From Pectobacterium carotovorum (lineage in GTDB: Bacteria; Pseudomonadota; Gammaproteobacteria; Enterobacterales; Enterobacteriaceae), in the NCBI GenBank assembly GCA_016415585.1, contig CP066552.1, forward strand, positions 2,232,001-2,296,000: a stretch of DNA of 64,000 nucleotides, given 5' to 3'. Position 1 is the first letter of the stretch; each line of letters begins with the position of its first letter. The translations under genes were made by a program, and so were the position numbers. Below, in pieces: positions 18,567-30,575 of this stretch. A model generated the notes under the pieces. The model was not told the DNA's origin. It saw nothing but the letters and a program-made list of their open reading frames with translations, and ran no database searches.

Positions 18567-20147
18567 TTATGAGTGACTGCCCGATATGGTCAAGTCTGGC
18601 AAAGAAATCCATTGTTTATTCATCAAAAAATCGGTGAACGGCACGAGCGTGAACTCAACGCAAAGCAAACCGACCAGCGTCATCACAATGGTATAAGGTA
18701 GCGCCATGATCACCATGCGCCCGTAAGACAGGCGGATAAGCGGTGCCAGAGCGGAAGTCAGCAAGAATAGGAACGCGGCTTGCCCATTCGGCGTGGCGAC
18801 GGAAGGTAGGTTGGTGCCAGTATTGATCGCTACCGCAAGCAGTTCGAACTGGGGCAGCGAGATGTGTCCATTCTCAAATGCATTACGCGCTTCGTTAATA
18901 TAAACCGAGCCAACGAAGACGTTATCCGATATTGATGATAGCAGGCCATTGAACAGATAAAACTGCGTCAGTTGCGCACTCTCAGAAGATTGAAGGACGT
19001 AATGGATAATCGGCGAGAACAACTGCTGCTCGATAATGACGGCGACGATGGCAAAGAAGACTGTCAACAGTGCGGTAAACGGCATGGCATCCTGAAAGGC
19101 TTTACCGATGGCATGTTCTTCCGTCACGCCGCAGAACGTTGTGGCCATGATAATCACAGAAAGGCCAATCAGCCCAACCTCCGCCAGATGAAACGCCAGT
19201 GCAACAATGAGCCAGACGCCAATCACCGCCTGCACGATTAGGCGCGTGTTATCTTGCTGTGTGCGCTTTTCTGTCATGTCCCGATCGTAATCTTCAAGTA
19301 CACGACGCACATTATCTGGCAGGTTGACGCCGTAGCCGAAGAGTTTAAAACGCTCAACCAGTACGCAGGTCAGGATACCGCAAATAAACACCGGGACGGT
19401 CACGGGTGACATTCGCAGGAAGAAGCTGACGAAATCCCAACCTGCGCTTTTTGCGATAATCAGGTTCTGAGGTTCGCCAACCATTGTCATTACGCCACCC
19501 AGAGCAGTACCGACGCCAGAATGCATGAGCAGGCTGCGCAGGAATGCCCGAAATTGCTCCAGCGTACGGTGATGCTCTTCACTGTTCAATGCGCTGTCAT
19601 CGCTGATATCGGCTTCGTTTTCACCCTGTTGGGATACGAAGCGATGGTAGATCCCATAAAATCCGATAGCGACGCTGATAACAACAGCAATCACGGTCAA
19701 TGCATCAAGGAAGGCGGAAAGGAAGGCAGCGGCAACACAAAAAGCAAGTGATAGCAGCGTTTTGGAATGAATGCGCAGCAACAATTTGGTAAACACAAAG
19801 AGCAACAGCTGCTTCATGAAATAAATGCCAGCTACCATAAACACCAGCAGCATGAGGACTTCAATATTCCCGGTGACTTCATGCCACACCTGTTGCGGGC
19901 TGGTCATACCGATAAATATCGCTTGTAGCACCAGCAGGCCGCCAGGCTGTAATGGGTAACATTTCAGCGCCATACCTAGCGTAAAAATAAACTCCACGAC
20001 GAGTAACCAACCGGCCCAAAACGGGCTGACAAAATAGAACAGCAGCGGATTAAGCAGCAAGAAGCAAAAAATAGTCAATTTGTACCAGTCTGGCGCGTAT
20101 CCGAGGAAATTTTTTAATAGCGCACGGTGGAGGGGCATGCCGCTCAT
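18567..20147 (-). CDS. nhaB: Na+/H+ antiporter NhaB
   Basis: A large multi-span sodium/proton antiporter; with the ATG at 20147 it has 526 residues. Conserved stretches include [36 protein letters not shown] and [20 protein letters not shown]. The frame is open back to 20246, but the homologous part starts at [16 protein letters not shown]; an ATG three codons later (20138) is also possible. It exports Na+ at the inner membrane. Divergent from fadR, as in E. coli. Confidence 0.93.
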   Translation of the reverse strand: MSGMPLHRALLKNFLGYAPDWYKLTIFCFLLLNPLLFYFVSPFWAGWLLVVEFIFTLGMALKCYPLQPGGLLVLQAIFIGMTSPQQVWHEVTGNIEVLMLLVFMVAGIYFMKQLLLFVFTKLLLRIHSKTLLSLAFCVAAAFLSAFLDALTVIAVVISVAIGFYGIYHRFVSQQGENEADISDDSALNSEEHHRTLEQFRAFLRSLLMHSGVGTALGGVMTMVGEPQNLIIAKSAGWDFVSFFLRMSPVTVPVFICGILTCVLVERFKLFGYGVNLPDNVRRVLEDYDRDMTEKRTQQDNTRLIVQAVIGVWLIVALAFHLAEVGLIGLSVIIMATTFCGVTEEHAIGKAFQDAMPFTALLTVFFAIVAVIIEQQLFSPIIHYVLQSSESAQLTQFYLFNGLLSSISDNVFVGSVYINEARNAFENGHISLPQFELLAVAINTGTNLPSVATPNGQAAFLFLLTSALAPLIRLSYGRMVIMALPYTIVMTLVGLLCVEFTLVPFTDFLMNKQWISLPDLTISGSHS

Positions 20148-20377
20148 AATGGAAGAGGAATCCTTATTCGTTAGAATAGTTTGATGGTTTTTATCATATC
20201 GTAAAAACTTTACAAACGGGCAGAAGTCTACCGTTCTACGCCGCAAGAGGGCGGTTTGCAGTCACAATTTTTCATTGAAATGGTTCGGTGCCCGAGTGCG
20301 GCGCTATATCATGATTCTTTCGTCTGGTATTATGACTTGGCTTTTTTCGGCAATCACCGCTACGGATTATCAAACAC

Positions 20378-21097
20378 ATGGTTATAAAGGCGCAAAGTCC
20401 GGCTGGATTCGCGGAAGAATACATTATCGAAAGTATATGGAATAACCGCTTTCCTCCTGGCTCTATTTTGCCCGCGGAAAGAGAGCTTTCCGAACTGATC
20501 GGCGTGACACGTACTACCCTGCGTGAGGTACTTCAGCGCTTAGCCCGTGATGGCTGGTTGACGATACAGCACGGGAAACCCACAAAAATTAACAATTTTT
20601 GGGAAACCTCGGGGCTCAATATTCTGGAAACGCTGGCGCGACTCGATCACGATAGCGTGCCGCAACTGATCGATAACCTGCTGGCCGTGCGCACCAACAT
20701 CGCCGCTATTTTTATTCGGACGGCGTTACGCCATAACCCGGAAAAAGTGCGTGATGTATTAACTCAGGCAAGCGCGGTAGACGATAGCGCAGAAGCTTTT
20801 GCGCAGCTTGACTACAACGTGTTCCGTGGTTTGGCTTTTGCCTCTGGCAATCCGATTTATGGTCTGATCCTGAACGGTCTGAAAGGGCTATATATCCGCG
20901 TAGGGCGCTACTATTTTTCCAATCCGGAAGCCCGCAAGCTGGCGGTGAATTTTTACGGTCGGTTGGAAGCGTTGCGTAGCGAAGAGCTCTACGATCAGGT
21001 GATGGATGTCGTCAGACATTACGGTAAAGAAAGCGGCGCGATCTGGCACAGTATGCAGAGTGCTATCCCGCGGGATATCGCAGAAGTACGCCGCTAA
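20378..21097 (+). CDS. fadR: Fatty acid metabolism regulator FadR
   Basis: A 239-residue GntR-family regulator: N-terminal winged helix ([20 protein letters not shown], recognition helix [15 protein letters not shown]) and an all-helical acyl-CoA-binding domain. FadR represses beta-oxidation and activates fabA/fabB, releasing DNA when bound to long-chain acyl-CoA. Orientation and neighbours (nhaB, ycgB) match E. coli. A strong terminator follows. Confidence 0.96.
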   Translation: MVIKAQSPAGFAEEYIIESIWNNRFPPGSILPAERELSELIGVTRTTLREVLQRLARDGWLTIQHGKPTKINNFWETSGLNILETLARLDHDSVPQLIDNLLAVRTNIAAIFIRTALRHNPEKVRDVLTQASAVDDSAEAFAQLDYNVFRGLAFASGNPIYGLILNGLKGLYIRVGRYYFSNPEARKLAVNFYGRLEALRSEELYDQVMDVVRHYGKESGAIWHSMQSAIPRDIAEVRR

Positions 21098-21126
21098 GAC
21101 TCATACCGCGTCATGATGAAAATATG

Positions 21127-21160
21127 AAAGGGGATTCAGGTAACAACCTGAATCCCCTTT
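21127..21160. terminator. Terminator between fadR and ycgB
   Basis: A perfect 15-bp stem (21127-21141 with 21146-21160), AAAGGGGATTCAGGT, 4-nt loop, T-rich end; serves convergent genes. Confidence 0.85.
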
Positions 21161-21184
21161 GTCTTTAGTCATGTAGCCGTTTCG

Positions 21185-22726
21185 CTATGTGGATGTTGCC
21201 CCGTTACGCGGCGGGCAGCGTTCAAGCAGTTCAATACTGCCATCCACATTAGTCTGTTCCAGATAGACGTCAAACCCCCACAGACGATGGACGTGCTTCA
21301 ACACTTCCTGGCTACTTTTATCCAGCGGGGCGCGGTTATGCGGTACATAGCGTAACGTCAGTGCTCGGTTACCGCGTAAATCCACATTCCAGACCTGAAT
21401 GTTCGGCTCCAGATGGCTCAGGTTGTACTGTGCCGACAGTTCCTGCCGAATCAGGCGGTAGCCTTCTTCGTCGTGAATCGCGGCAATTTCCAGATAATTG
21501 TTTCGATCATCGTCCAGCACGGTAAATAGCCGGAAGTCACGCATCAATTTAGGCGACAGGAACTGGCTGATGAAACTCTCGTCTTTGAAGTTCTGCATCG
21601 CAAAATGCAGTGTATCGAGCCAATTTTTACCGGCAATATCGGGAAACCAGTAGCGGTCTTCGTCGGTCGGTGACTGACAAATACGTTTGATGTCCTGAAA
21701 CATGGCGAAGCCCAGCGCATAAGGATTGATGCCGCTGTAATATGGACTGTTATACGGCGGCTGATAAATCACATTAGTGTGGCTGTGCAGGAATTCCAGC
21801 ATGAAACGCTCAGAGACCCGGCCTTCATCATAGAGATGGTTCAGGATGGTGTAGTGCCAGAAGGTGGCCCAGCCTTCATTCATCACCTGAGTCTGCTTCT
21901 GCGGATAGAAGTACTGGCTGACTTTACGCACGATGCGCAGAACCTCTCGCTGCCAAGGCTCCAGTAGTGGTGCATTTTTCTCCATGAAATAGAGTAGGTT
22001 TTCCTGCGGTTCTTGCGGGAAGCGTCTCGCTTGTTCTGGTGCGGCACCCTGTTCGCGTCGTGGTAATGTCTTCCAGAGGTCATTCACCTGGCTTTGCAGA
22101 TAGGCCTCACGGCTTTTCTGGCGGGATTTTTCCTCTTCGAGCGAAATTTTTTGCGGACGCTTGTAGCGATCAACGCCGTAATTCATCAGCGCATGGCAAG
22201 AATCTAACAGATGTTCCACCTCGTCTACGCCATAACGCTCTTCGCATTGCGCAATATACTGCCGGGCAAACAGCAGGTAATCGACAATAGAACTGGCGTC
22301 GGTCCAACTGCGGAACAAGTAATTACCTTTGAAGAATGAGTTGTGTCCGTAGCAGGCATGTGCCATGACCAGCGCCTGCATTGGCAGCGTGTTTTCTTCC
22401 ATCAAATACGCGATACAGGGATCGGAGTTAATGACGATTTCGTATGCCAGCCCCTGCTGCCCGTGTTTGTAACGCTGTTCGGTTTCGATAAACTTCTTCC
22501 CGAACGACCAGTGGGAATAGTTGATCGGCATGCCTATACTGGAATAGGCATCCATCATTTGTTCTGAAGTGATGACTTCAATCTGATGAGGATAGGTCGC
22601 CAGACGATACGACTTGGCCACCCGATCGATTTCATCGAGGTAAACCTGCAATAACTCAAACGTCCAGTCCGGTCCATCACTCAGGCGAAGTGTTTTTTTT
22701 ACCTGATTATCCGTCGATATAGCCAT
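21185..22726 (-). CDS. ycgB: SpoVR-family protein YcgB
   Basis: A SpoVR-family protein of 513 residues when started at the ATG at 22726 (AAGGGG upstream). The E. coli-like N-terminus begins shortly after (LRLSDGPDWTFELL). An upstream in-frame start at 22759 adds residues not seen in E. coli. Highly conserved core motifs: MPINYSHWSFGKKF, ACYGHNSFFK, MNEGWATFWHY. In E. coli it belongs to the RpoS regulon; biochemical function is unknown. Convergent with fadR, as in E. coli. Confidence 0.94.
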   Translation of the reverse strand: MAISTDNQVKKTLRLSDGPDWTFELLQVYLDEIDRVAKSYRLATYPHQIEVITSEQMMDAYSSIGMPINYSHWSFGKKFIETEQRYKHGQQGLAYEIVINSDPCIAYLMEENTLPMQALVMAHACYGHNSFFKGNYLFRSWTDASSIVDYLLFARQYIAQCEERYGVDEVEHLLDSCHALMNYGVDRYKRPQKISLEEEKSRQKSREAYLQSQVNDLWKTLPRREQGAAPEQARRFPQEPQENLLYFMEKNAPLLEPWQREVLRIVRKVSQYFYPQKQTQVMNEGWATFWHYTILNHLYDEGRVSERFMLEFLHSHTNVIYQPPYNSPYYSGINPYALGFAMFQDIKRICQSPTDEDRYWFPDIAGKNWLDTLHFAMQNFKDESFISQFLSPKLMRDFRLFTVLDDDRNNYLEIAAIHDEEGYRLIRQELSAQYNLSHLEPNIQVWNVDLRGNRALTLRYVPHNRAPLDKSSQEVLKHVHRLWGFDVYLEQTNVDGSIELLERCPPRNGATST

Positions 22727-23070
22727 CAGCGCGCCCCTTACCATAACAAGCCTATACATGAGATTTCGTTTACTGCCTTCCCGCTGGCTCCTGTCAAAAA
22801 ATCATCGTGGTTCATTTAGTTATAGCTGAGCTTTGGAAACGCGGCAATTGACGAATTGAGCGTGTTGCTGGAGAAAGAACACTGAGGTTATGCCCTCTCA
22901 TGATAGTTAGTTTGCGGCGTTAGGTTGCAGACATCTTTCTGCTAATCACGATAGCCTGCTTGGCATCACTAAGATGCAAAACTAATTCGTATTTATTTTC
23001 TTCTTGGCAATATTATACACTTGAATTTCTTGATAATGATTTTTCGGTAAAAGAGACTATTTAAAGTATA
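22727..23070. other. Intergenic region between ycgB and AidA-like paralogue 3
   Basis: About 340 bp with no supported gene. The half nearer ycgB has backbone composition and should carry its promoter; the half from about 22980 is AT-rich and belongs to the AidA-like insertion. Confidence 0.5.
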
Positions 23071-23106
23071 GGAATAAATGGTTAAAATTCATTAGCCATT
23101 TATTCC
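23071..23106 (-). terminator. Hairpin terminator after AidA-like paralogue 3
   Basis: GGAATAAATGG (23071-23081) pairs with CCATTTATTCC (23096-23106), just downstream of the gene on the minus strand. AT-rich with no long U tract, so strength is uncertain. Confidence 0.55.
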
Positions 23107-23121
23107 ACTAGATGTAATTTT

Positions 23122-23682
23122 TTAATTAGATACAGTAATAGTCGGGTCCCATTGGAAGTAACCAAAAAGTTTCTGTTCTCCACCTTCAGGACGGTAATAT
23201 ACCCCAAATTGTACTTGGTATTTTTCAGTCCCTGCTTTAGTAATATCAGCTTGAATAAACCAATTAGATTGTTCCTCGAATTTTACAGGGAAAGGGCCAG
23301 TTGAGCCTGGTTTCGGTAACATGGATTTTTTCGTATACATTTTGAATGCTGCATCTGTAAACACATCTGTGCCGCCAAATTTTGGTAAATCATAAATTAA
23401 AACACTGGAATCAAAGTTATTGGATTCTGAGACTCCGGTCCAACGAATGACATCCCCTACATTGGCTTTTATATTAAGATCTGCCGTACCAGAACCTTTA
23501 ATGACAGATTTATTGGTTGCTACCATGTAAGAATATTCATGACCAATTTGGGTTGGTTTCTTTTGATCCTGACTGGGGTTTCTTCCGATAAATTTATTAA
23601 TAATAAAGTCAGTATCTATAACAACAGTAACATTAATAACATTATGGCTTGATCTAGTATCATTAGGATTAATTTCACTCAT
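23122..23682 (-). CDS. AidA/PixA-family inclusion-body protein, paralogue 3
   Basis: A 186-residue AidA/PixA-family protein, clearly paralogous to those at 13404 and 14590 (INVTVVIDTDFIINK; KANVGDVIRWTGVSES; SSVLIYDLPKFGG; FGYFQWDPTITVSN). No signal peptide. It sits between ycgB and fabI, 8 kb from the other two, and is followed on the upstream side (23683-23945) by very AT-rich sequence holding its promoter and a short plus-strand frame that looks spurious. Role unknown. Confidence 0.85.
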   Translation of the reverse strand: MSEINPNDTRSSHNVINVTVVIDTDFIINKFIGRNPSQDQKKPTQIGHEYSYMVATNKSVIKGSGTADLNIKANVGDVIRWTGVSESNNFDSSVLIYDLPKFGGTDVFTDAAFKMYTKKSMLPKPGSTGPFPVKFEEQSNWFIQADITKAGTEKYQVQFGVYYRPEGGEQKLFGYFQWDPTITVSN

Positions 23683-23945
23683 GGGATAACCTCACTTGTT
23701 CACGCTAAATAATATTTTATGCAATAATAATCGCATGCTATGGTTTTTTTCTGAGAGCATATATGAATCGCTAGATTTTTATCATAGTTTGTTATTTTGT
23801 TTTTACAAGAATAAATTTTTTTTATTTTTTTATTTTGGTCATTATTTAATTGAGGTTACTTTCTTAAATTATTATATCTAGGGTATTTAAATATTAATGA
23901 TTATTATTTTATATGTTAATTTAAGCAATTATATCTTTTAAATAA

Positions 23946-23976
23946 AAAAGTAGCCTATCCGAGATAGGCTACTTTT
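23946..23976 (-). terminator. fabI terminator
   Basis: A 14-bp stem (23946-23959 with 23963-23976) with a 3-nt loop; on the minus strand it ends in a T6 run. Confidence 0.85.
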
Positions 23977-23982
23977 GATGAC

Positions 23983-24771
23983 TTATTTCAGTTCCAACTC
24001 GTTCATGGCGGCGATGCTGAAACCACCGTCGACGTGCAGAACTTCACCGGAGATACCGGCAGCCAGATCGGAACACAGGAACGCGGCAGAGTTGCCCACA
24101 TCTTCAATGGTAACGACACGGCGGATTGGCGTAACGGCTTCGCAGTGCGACAGCATTTTCTTGAAGTCTTTGATGCCGGAGGCGGCCAGTGTACGAATCG
24201 GGCCCGCAGAGATGGCGTTGACGCGCACGCCCTGAGCACCCATGGCATTCGCCATGTAACGTACGTTCGCTTCCAGAGACGCTTTTGCCAGACCCATCAC
24301 GTTGTAGTTAGGGATAGCACGCTCAGCACCCAGGTAGGACAGGGTAACCAGCGCAGAGTTCGGGTTCAGCATCTTACGGCAGGCTTTCGCCATCGCGACG
24401 AAGCTGTAAGAGCTGATATCGTGAGAAATGCTGAAACCTTCACGGGTAACGGCATCAACGTAGTCACCGTCCAGTTGGTCGCCCGGTGCGTAAGCAATGG
24501 AGTGCACGAAGCCATCAAAGTTCGGCCATACGTTAGCCAGTTCGGTAAACAGTGCTTCGATGCTGGCATCTTCAGCGACATCACACGGCAGAACGATGCT
24601 GGAACCCAGTTCGCTGGCAAAGCCTTCAACGCGTGCTTTCAATTTGTCGTTCTGATACGTGAAGGCCAGTTCGGCACCTTCGCGTTGCATTGCTTGTGCA
24701 ATACCGTAGGCAATAGAACGGTTGCTGGCAACACCTGTTACCAGAATGCGCTTACCGGTAAGAAAACCCAT
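23983..24771 (-). CDS. fabI: Enoyl-[acyl-carrier-protein] reductase (NADH)
   Basis: 262 residues from the ATG at 24771, the same length as E. coli FabI. It catalyses the last step of each fatty-acid elongation cycle. Short-chain dehydrogenase fold with [20 protein letters not shown] at the NAD site and the catalytic Tyr...Tyr-x6-Lys triad in [20 protein letters not shown]. In-frame codons reaching 24894 are not homologous. It lies downstream of sapF in the same orientation, as in E. coli. Confidence 0.96.
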   Translation of the reverse strand: MGFLTGKRILVTGVASNRSIAYGIAQAMQREGAELAFTYQNDKLKARVEGFASELGSSIVLPCDVAEDASIEALFTELANVWPNFDGFVHSIAYAPGDQLDGDYVDAVTREGFSISHDISSYSFVAMAKACRKMLNPNSALVTLSYLGAERAIPNYNVMGLAKASLEANVRYMANAMGAQGVRVNAISAGPIRTLAASGIKDFKKMLSHCEAVTPIRRVVTIEDVGNSAAFLCSDLAAGISGEVLHVDGGFSIAAMNELELK

Positions 24772-24983
24772 AGCAGTAATCCTTGTGATCATTGTTGCTG
24801 CGATCGCCACTTTTGTGCGTGTAAACAGTAAGTGTGCCCGTAAACGTACGCGGCAAGTGACGGCCGAGATGAATAAACCGCGCGATTCTACCATGTTGGG
24901 GACGGTAGGGGTACTCCGAGCAGTATCCCCCTTTTTCCACAGTCCTGTGGCCGTCGCGGGGATGCTGCCGTGGTGCGCGGAGA

Positions 24984-25799
24984 TTAACGTTGTGCGCCGT
25001 CGCGTCGCCAGGCGTCGGCGCTGAGCGCTTCGCCGAAGTGGCTGGCAATCAAACGTTTCGTCAGGTCATGTAGCGGGGTGGACAACACATCGGCGGTACT
25101 GCCGCGTTCGACCACTTCGCCTGCCTGCATCACCAGAATCTGGTCGCTGATGTGTTTCATCATGCCCAGATGCTGCGTCACGTAAATATAAGAGATACCG
25201 TGCTTTTCCTGTAGTTCCAGCATCAGATTAATAATCTGTGACCGCATAGACATATCCAGTGACGCCAGTGCCTCATCGGCGACAATCACTTTCGGTTGCA
25301 GGATCAGGGCACGCGCCAGACCGACGCGCTGTTTTTGCCCCGGCGCGAGCGCATGCGGATAGTAATAGGCGTGATCGGGACGTAGCCCAACCTGATGCAG
25401 CGCTTGGTTAATCGCTCTTTCACGCGCTTCGGCGCTGAGGTCGGTATTCAGTCGCAGCGGGACATCCAGCAGTTGCCCGATGCGCTGGCGCGGATTGAGC
25501 GCATTGCTCGCATCCTGAAAGATCATGCGGATGCGCTGGCTGCGATAGCGGTAATCGCCGTAGTGCAGCGGATGGTCATCGATAACCAGCTCGCCGGACG
25601 TCGGCGCGATCATGCCCGACAGCATTTTAGCCAGCGTTGATTTCCCTGATCCGTTCTCGCCGATGATGGCGAGCGTTTGCCGTTCACGCAGCGTAAAGCT
25701 GACGGATTTCACCGCCTCAACATGCTGACGACGGAACAGCCCAGTCCGATAGCGAAACGTCTTGGTCAGGTTGCGGGCTTCAAGCAGCATCTCAACCAT
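24984..25799 (-). CDS. sapF: Sap ABC transporter ATP-binding protein SapF
   Basis: 271 residues from the ATG at 25799, which shares one base with the sapD stop codon (coupled translation). Walker A is GENGSGKST; the signature is the degenerate LAPGQKQR typical of SapF; Walker B is KVIVADEA. With SapD it energises the SapBC permease. The Sap system gives resistance to antimicrobial peptides in Salmonella and Dickeya, and SapBCDF has been described as a putrescine exporter in E. coli. Confidence 0.95.
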   Translation of the reverse strand: MVEMLLEARNLTKTFRYRTGLFRRQHVEAVKSVSFTLRERQTLAIIGENGSGKSTLAKMLSGMIAPTSGELVIDDHPLHYGDYRYRSQRIRMIFQDASNALNPRQRIGQLLDVPLRLNTDLSAEARERAINQALHQVGLRPDHAYYYPHALAPGQKQRVGLARALILQPKVIVADEALASLDMSMRSQIINLMLELQEKHGISYIYVTQHLGMMKHISDQILVMQAGEVVERGSTADVLSTPLHDLTKRLIASHFGEALSADAWRRDGAQR

Positions 25800-26791
25800 C
25801 ACGGTTCCTCCATGTTGAGCGGAAAGTGGCAGGCATATAAGTGGTTCTTAACGGAGAGCAGCGGCGGCGTTTGCATACACTGCTTTTGTGAATAAGGGCA
25901 ACGTGGGCCGAGCCGGCAGCCAATCGGCAGGTGTTCCAGCGAGGGAATCGCACCGTTCAGGGTGTTTAACCGGCTTTTGTGCGGCAGCGAGCGGCCGAAA
26001 TCGGGCATTGCGCGAATCAGCGCCTGCGTATAAGGATGATGCGGCGCGGTGATCAAATCTTCACTGGTAGCGCTTTCCACCGTTTGACCGCAATAGAGCA
26101 CGTTAATCCGATCAGCCCATTTGCTCATGGTTTGCAGGTCATGGCTGATGAGCAGAATCGTGGTGTTATTGTTCTGGTTCAGGCGCGACAGCAGGCGGAA
26201 AATCTGTGCCTGCGTGGTCGATTCCATGGCGTTGGTTGGTTCATCGGCAATCAGCAGGCGCGGCTGGTTCGCTAGCGCGATGGCAATCATCACTTTCTGA
26301 CACTCGCCGTCGCTTAGCTCATAGGGATAGCTGCCCATAATGTCTTTGTGATCTTTAATCCCGACGCGGTGCAGCAGTTCGATCGCGCGGCGCTTGCGCC
26401 AGTTAAACCGCTGCCACCAGCGGCCTTTATACGTCCAGCCGGGAATCGCCTGCACCAGTTGCTTACCGACACTTTCGGACGGATCGAGACAGGATTGCGG
26501 CTCCTGGAAAATCATGGAGACGTTATGGCCGACCAGCTTACGTCGCTCGCGCGACGACAGTTGCAGCAGGTCGATGTCATCGAAGCGGAAGCGATCGGCG
26601 GTTACGCGCCAGTTTTCTTTGGTGATCCCGCAGATGGCTTTAGCAATCAGGCTTTTACCGGAGCCGGATTCGCCCACCAGCCCGCGAATTTCCCCTTCGC
26701 TCAGCGTCATACTGACGCGGTCGACGGCTTTTACTGCGCCGTCTGCGGTCAGAAATTCAATCGTCAGGTTACGGATATCAAGTAATGGCAT
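25799..26791 (-). CDS. sapD: Sap ABC transporter ATP-binding protein SapD
   Basis: 330 residues, Dpp/Opp-type ATPase. Walker A GESGSGKS, signature LSDGECQKV (Asp replaces the usual second Gly, as in E. coli SapD as I recall), Walker B LLIADEPT, and a C-terminal cysteine cluster (CPYSQKQC ... C) typical of oligopeptide ATPases. The gene begins 16 bp after sapC and overlaps sapF by one base. Confidence 0.95.
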   Translation of the reverse strand: MPLLDIRNLTIEFLTADGAVKAVDRVSMTLSEGEIRGLVGESGSGKSLIAKAICGITKENWRVTADRFRFDDIDLLQLSSRERRKLVGHNVSMIFQEPQSCLDPSESVGKQLVQAIPGWTYKGRWWQRFNWRKRRAIELLHRVGIKDHKDIMGSYPYELSDGECQKVMIAIALANQPRLLIADEPTNAMESTTQAQIFRLLSRLNQNNNTTILLISHDLQTMSKWADRINVLYCGQTVESATSEDLITAPHHPYTQALIRAMPDFGRSLPHKSRLNTLNGAIPSLEHLPIGCRLGPRCPYSQKQCMQTPPLLSVKNHLYACHFPLNMEEP

Positions 26792-26807
26792 AGGGAGTCG
26801 TCGCCTC

Positions 26808-27698
26808 TTATTCCGTTTCCGCGACGAGCGCGCGGCGGATGCCGTCGCCCAGCAGGTTGACGATTAACACGCTCAGTGCGATAGCTGCGCCGGGCAGCAT
26901 CACGGTCCACGGTGCGGCATAAACCAGCTCCAGCGAGTTGCCAAGCAGGGCACCCCATTCGGTTGTCGGTAACTGCGCGCCCAAATCGAGAAAACCCAGT
27001 GCGGCGATATCCAGAATGGCGATCGACAACGCGCGGGTAAATTCGGAGACCAGCAACGCAGCGATGTTTGGCAGCACGACGAACCAGACCAGATAAAGCG
27101 TGGAAGCGCCGTCGAGGCGGGCAGCGATCACGTACTCTTTGTCCATTTCATCGTGCACAGCGTTGTAGATGGTGCGCACCATACGCGGCAACAGCGCCAG
27201 CCAGACGGCGAGCATCGCGTGTTCGAGCTTAGGGCCGATAAAGGCGATGACTACAATCGCCAGCAGCAGCGACGGAATAGACAGCAGCGTATCCAGAATA
27301 TGGTTGAGCATCGCAGAGCGCAGCCCGCGTGTGACGCCCGCAAAAACGCCCAACACGATGCCGCATAGCGCTGCCGCGTAGGTGACGATGAGCGAGGCGC
27401 CGACGGTCGGTGCTGCACCGCTCAGCAGGCGGCTTAGCTGGTCGCGACCTAAATCGTCGGTGCCGAGAAAGAACGAGACTTCACCGTAGTGAGACCAGGA
27501 AGGAGGCAGCAACTGATAGCCCAAGAATTGCTGGTCAACTTCATAAGGTACGAGAAATTTGCCGAACAGGCACAGACCGATCAGGATCAGAAAGCCGTAT
27601 AGCCCGATCATCGCCAGCATATCCTGGTGGAATGCCCGCCAGGTATCGCCTAGTCGGCTAGGCAGCCGCTTTTCGCTATAAACGTTATCGTAGGGCAT
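26808..27698 (-). CDS. sapC: Sap ABC transporter permease SapC
   Basis: 296 residues, DppC/OppC-type inner-membrane permease with the EAA-loop region around [21 protein letters not shown]-terminal [20 protein letters not shown] matches the family. It overlaps sapB by 14 bp. Confidence 0.94.
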   Translation of the reverse strand: MPYDNVYSEKRLPSRLGDTWRAFHQDMLAMIGLYGFLILIGLCLFGKFLVPYEVDQQFLGYQLLPPSWSHYGEVSFFLGTDDLGRDQLSRLLSGAAPTVGASLIVTYAAALCGIVLGVFAGVTRGLRSAMLNHILDTLLSIPSLLLAIVVIAFIGPKLEHAMLAVWLALLPRMVRTIYNAVHDEMDKEYVIAARLDGASTLYLVWFVVLPNIAALLVSEFTRALSIAILDIAALGFLDLGAQLPTTEWGALLGNSLELVYAAPWTVMLPGAAIALSVLIVNLLGDGIRRALVAETE

Positions 27699-28650
27699 AC
27701 CATTCCTTGTGTTTCAACGGATTTGCCATGGCACCCCAAATATCGGACAGGATGTTAACTGTGATGACCATTGCACCGACCACCATCACGCCCGCAGAAA
27801 TTGCAGCAAAATCCTGCTGACGAATGGCATTCACCAGCCAGCGACCGATACCCGGCCAGTTAAAGACCACTTCGGTAATCATCGTCAGCGTCAGCATGGT
27901 GGAAAATTGTAATCCCAATTTGGGAATGATCGGCGGCAGCGCGTTATGAATCAGGTGGCGGCGAATGATCGTAAAGCGCGACAGTCCGCGGGTGGCTGCC
28001 GCTTTAATGTAGTTTTTGCTGATAATTTCCGTAGTGCTGACGCGCATCAGGCGAATCACTTCAGTCGTCGGCCCGACAGCCAGCACGGTAATCGGCAGAA
28101 TCAGGTGGCGGATGGCGCTGACGATCATTTCACCGCGATGTGGCGAATCTGACAGCCAAGCGTCAATCAGCGCAAATCCGGTGACGGTTTTTACCTGATA
28201 GAGCAGGTCGAAACGGCCTGAAACTGGCAGCCAACCGAGGTGCAGCGAGAAGAAGAGCGTCAACAGTAGCGCCAGCCAGAACACCGGTAGGGAAAAGCCG
28301 ATGAGCGCCAGCGTGCTAATTACAATGTCCGCGCCGCGATTCTGCATTACGCCGGCGGTAATCCCCAGTGGAATGCCGACCAGCAGCGAGAGCGCAAACG
28401 CCAGCAGACAAAGTTCAATCGTGGCCGGGAACACTTCTTTCAGCAATTCGCTGATGGCCTGTCCGTTAATACTGGAGCGACCGAAATCCCCCTGAAGCAG
28501 ACTGGTGAGGTAAAAGTGATAGGCATCAAACAGCGCTGCGCCGTTGAGCGGTGCGTTAGGCGTGTAATAACTGAGGCTAAAGCCAACCAGCGTCAGCAGT
28601 GACAAGGTCACAATCAGTAACACCAGACGTCGCAAGGTAAAGATAATCAC
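27685..28650 (-). CDS. sapB: Sap ABC transporter permease SapB
   Basis: 321 residues with a GTG start at 28650 that overlaps the sapA stop (GTGA). DppB/OppB-type permease: N-terminal transmembrane helix, then the EAA-loop segment [20 protein letters not shown]. Forms the inner-membrane channel with SapC. Confidence 0.94.
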   Translation of the reverse strand: MIIFTLRRLVLLIVTLSLLTLVGFSLSYYTPNAPLNGAALFDAYHFYLTSLLQGDFGRSSINGQAISELLKEVFPATIELCLLAFALSLLVGIPLGITAGVMQNRGADIVISTLALIGFSLPVFWLALLLTLFFSLHLGWLPVSGRFDLLYQVKTVTGFALIDAWLSDSPHRGEMIVSAIRHLILPITVLAVGPTTEVIRLMRVSTTEIISKNYIKAAATRGLSRFTIIRRHLIHNALPPIIPKLGLQFSTMLTLTMITEVVFNWPGIGRWLVNAIRQQDFAAISAGVMVVGAMVITVNILSDIWGAMANPLKHKEWYALR

Positions 28651-30335
28651 GGCTGTGCTTCCTCCACGGTTTCCGGTGCAGAAGGCTTCTGCTGCGGCTG
28701 TTGGTCCTCGCGGAAGACGCCCGCGAACGAGGCATTGCCGAAGGGACTCAATACCAGCCCTTTCATGTCATAGCGGTAGGCCAGCAGCCGTAATGACGAC
28801 GCCAGCGGCAGAACGGGTAATTGTTCTGCCAGAATACGCTGTGCCTGCTGATAATAGTCAATCCGCTTAGAAAGCTGCTGTGACGAGAGCGCGTTTTGCA
28901 GCACTTCATCAAAAGTGGGATCGCACCAGTGCGCGTAGTTGCTCTGGGAGCGAATAGCAGCGCAACTTAGCAACGGCCGGAAAAAGCTGTCTGGATCGTT
29001 ACTGTCCGTTGCCCAGCCTGCCAGCGTTAAATCGTGGCTGAGCTCCATCAGCCGCGCTTCCTGAAAACGGCCTTCCACCGGAACGATGGTCACGGTGACG
29101 CCAATTTGCGCCAGATCGGCCTGTAAAAGTTCTGCCGTTTTCAACGGGCTGGGGTTATAGGATTGTGAGGCACTGGGTACCCACAGGCGCAAGTTTAGGT
29201 TAGTCAGCCCCAGTTCCTGCAAGATTTGCCGCGCTTTCTTCGGATTATATTCCGTAACCTGCGATTCATTGTCGTACGCCCACGAAGCACGAGGCAAAAT
29301 AGACGCCGCCGTTTCCGCCGTGCCGTAATAGATCGACTGCATCAGCCTGTCGTTATTGATCGCCAGTGCGATGGCTTCCCGCACGCGGCGGTCGTCCAAC
29401 GGCGGTTTACGCACGTTGAAGGCCAGATAGGCGACGTTCATGCCGGGGCGTAGCGAGAGACGCAGGCGCGGGTCGTTACGCAGGATCGTCAACTGACTGG
29501 CTGCCGGATAGGCGAGGACATCACATTCGCCTGTCAGCAGTTTGGATAAGCGACCCGTACCGCCGGAACCGAGATCGACAACTACCTGCCGCATGCGTGG
29601 CAGGCCGCGCCAATAATCACTGTTGCGCGTCAACCGGATATATTGCCCGTTGCGGTATTCATTGAGCAGATAAGGGCCGGTGCCGACCGGTTCGCGATCC
29701 AGTAGCTCTTTCTTGTCTTCTTTCGTCAGGCGTTGCGCGTATTCTGCGGACAGAATCGGCGCGTAGTGTGTGGCGAGATGCCAGAGGAAAGAGGCGTCCG
29801 GGCTGTTGAGCCGGATCTCAATGCTGTATTCGCCCAACTTGCGGATACTTTGCACCGAATCGGCGAATTGCAGACTGTCGAAGTAGGGATATTCGCTGCC
29901 GTTGACATCATGATACGGGTGTTTTTCGTCCAGCATGCGCTGGAAGCTGAATATCACGTCGTCAGCGTTCATATTGCGGGTTGGGCTGAACCAGGCGGTG
30001 TGCTGAAACGGCACATCGCGGCGCAGGTAGAAACGGTATGTCGAACCGTTGTCCAAGACTTCCCAACGCTGAGCCAGTTCTGGCATCAGACGATAGGTAT
30101 AAGGATCGACATCCAGCAGGCGATCGTAAAGCTGCGCCGCCAGCGTATCAATGGTGACACCGCTGCGCGCCATCTGCGGGTTAAACGTGTTCAGGACATC
30201 ATTGACGCAATAGACAAAACCGCTCTGGCGAATATTTTCCAGCGGAGCAGGCGGCGTTGGCACGGACGGTGGTGCAGCCAGTGCAGGCAAAGCCAGCCAG
30301 GTGAGTGCCAGTGCGAAACAGGTTTTTCCGAACAT
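28647..30335 (-). CDS. sapA: Sap periplasmic substrate-binding protein SapA
   Basis: An SBP family 5 protein. The ATG at 30335 gives 562 residues and opens directly with a signal peptide ([20 protein letters not shown], cleavage before APPS). Upstream in-frame starts at 30389 and 30428 would bury the signal, so they are disfavoured, although no strong RBS marks 30335. SapA binds peptides and delivers them to SapBC. First gene of sapABCDF. The 30336-30877 gap holds ryhB and the promoters of sapA and celV. Confidence 0.93.
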   Translation of the reverse strand: MFGKTCFALALTWLALPALAAPPSVPTPPAPLENIRQSGFVYCVNDVLNTFNPQMARSGVTIDTLAAQLYDRLLDVDPYTYRLMPELAQRWEVLDNGSTYRFYLRRDVPFQHTAWFSPTRNMNADDVIFSFQRMLDEKHPYHDVNGSEYPYFDSLQFADSVQSIRKLGEYSIEIRLNSPDASFLWHLATHYAPILSAEYAQRLTKEDKKELLDREPVGTGPYLLNEYRNGQYIRLTRNSDYWRGLPRMRQVVVDLGSGGTGRLSKLLTGECDVLAYPAASQLTILRNDPRLRLSLRPGMNVAYLAFNVRKPPLDDRRVREAIALAINNDRLMQSIYYGTAETAASILPRASWAYDNESQVTEYNPKKARQILQELGLTNLNLRLWVPSASQSYNPSPLKTAELLQADLAQIGVTVTIVPVEGRFQEARLMELSHDLTLAGWATDSNDPDSFFRPLLSCAAIRSQSNYAHWCDPTFDEVLQNALSSQQLSKRIDYYQQAQRILAEQLPVLPLASSLRLLAYRYDMKGLVLSPFGNASFAGVFREDQQPQQKPSAPETVEEAQP

Positions 30336-30575
30336 ACGGGATTTTTCAGTCAAGACGGTTATATACAGAGTGTATCGCACTCTTGGCATCCTCCCCACTC
30401 TTGTTATGCGCGTCTGGCGACTTTCCAACCGCTTAAGGCATCAGATGTGTCAGTGGAGAGGTTATTGGCAGAAATAATCGTATTCTGAACGGCATTTTTT
30501 CTGTGGATTGCGATGACAGGAACCCCATAATCAGCATGGTAATGAGAAAAATTCTCAACAAAGTGCTTTACAAAT

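Noticed and set aside
23696..23881. 61-codon plus-strand frame rich in Phe, Tyr and Leu
   Set aside because: This is what AT-rich non-coding DNA yields by chance; it lacks a ribosome-binding site and overlaps the AidA paralogue 3 promoter region.
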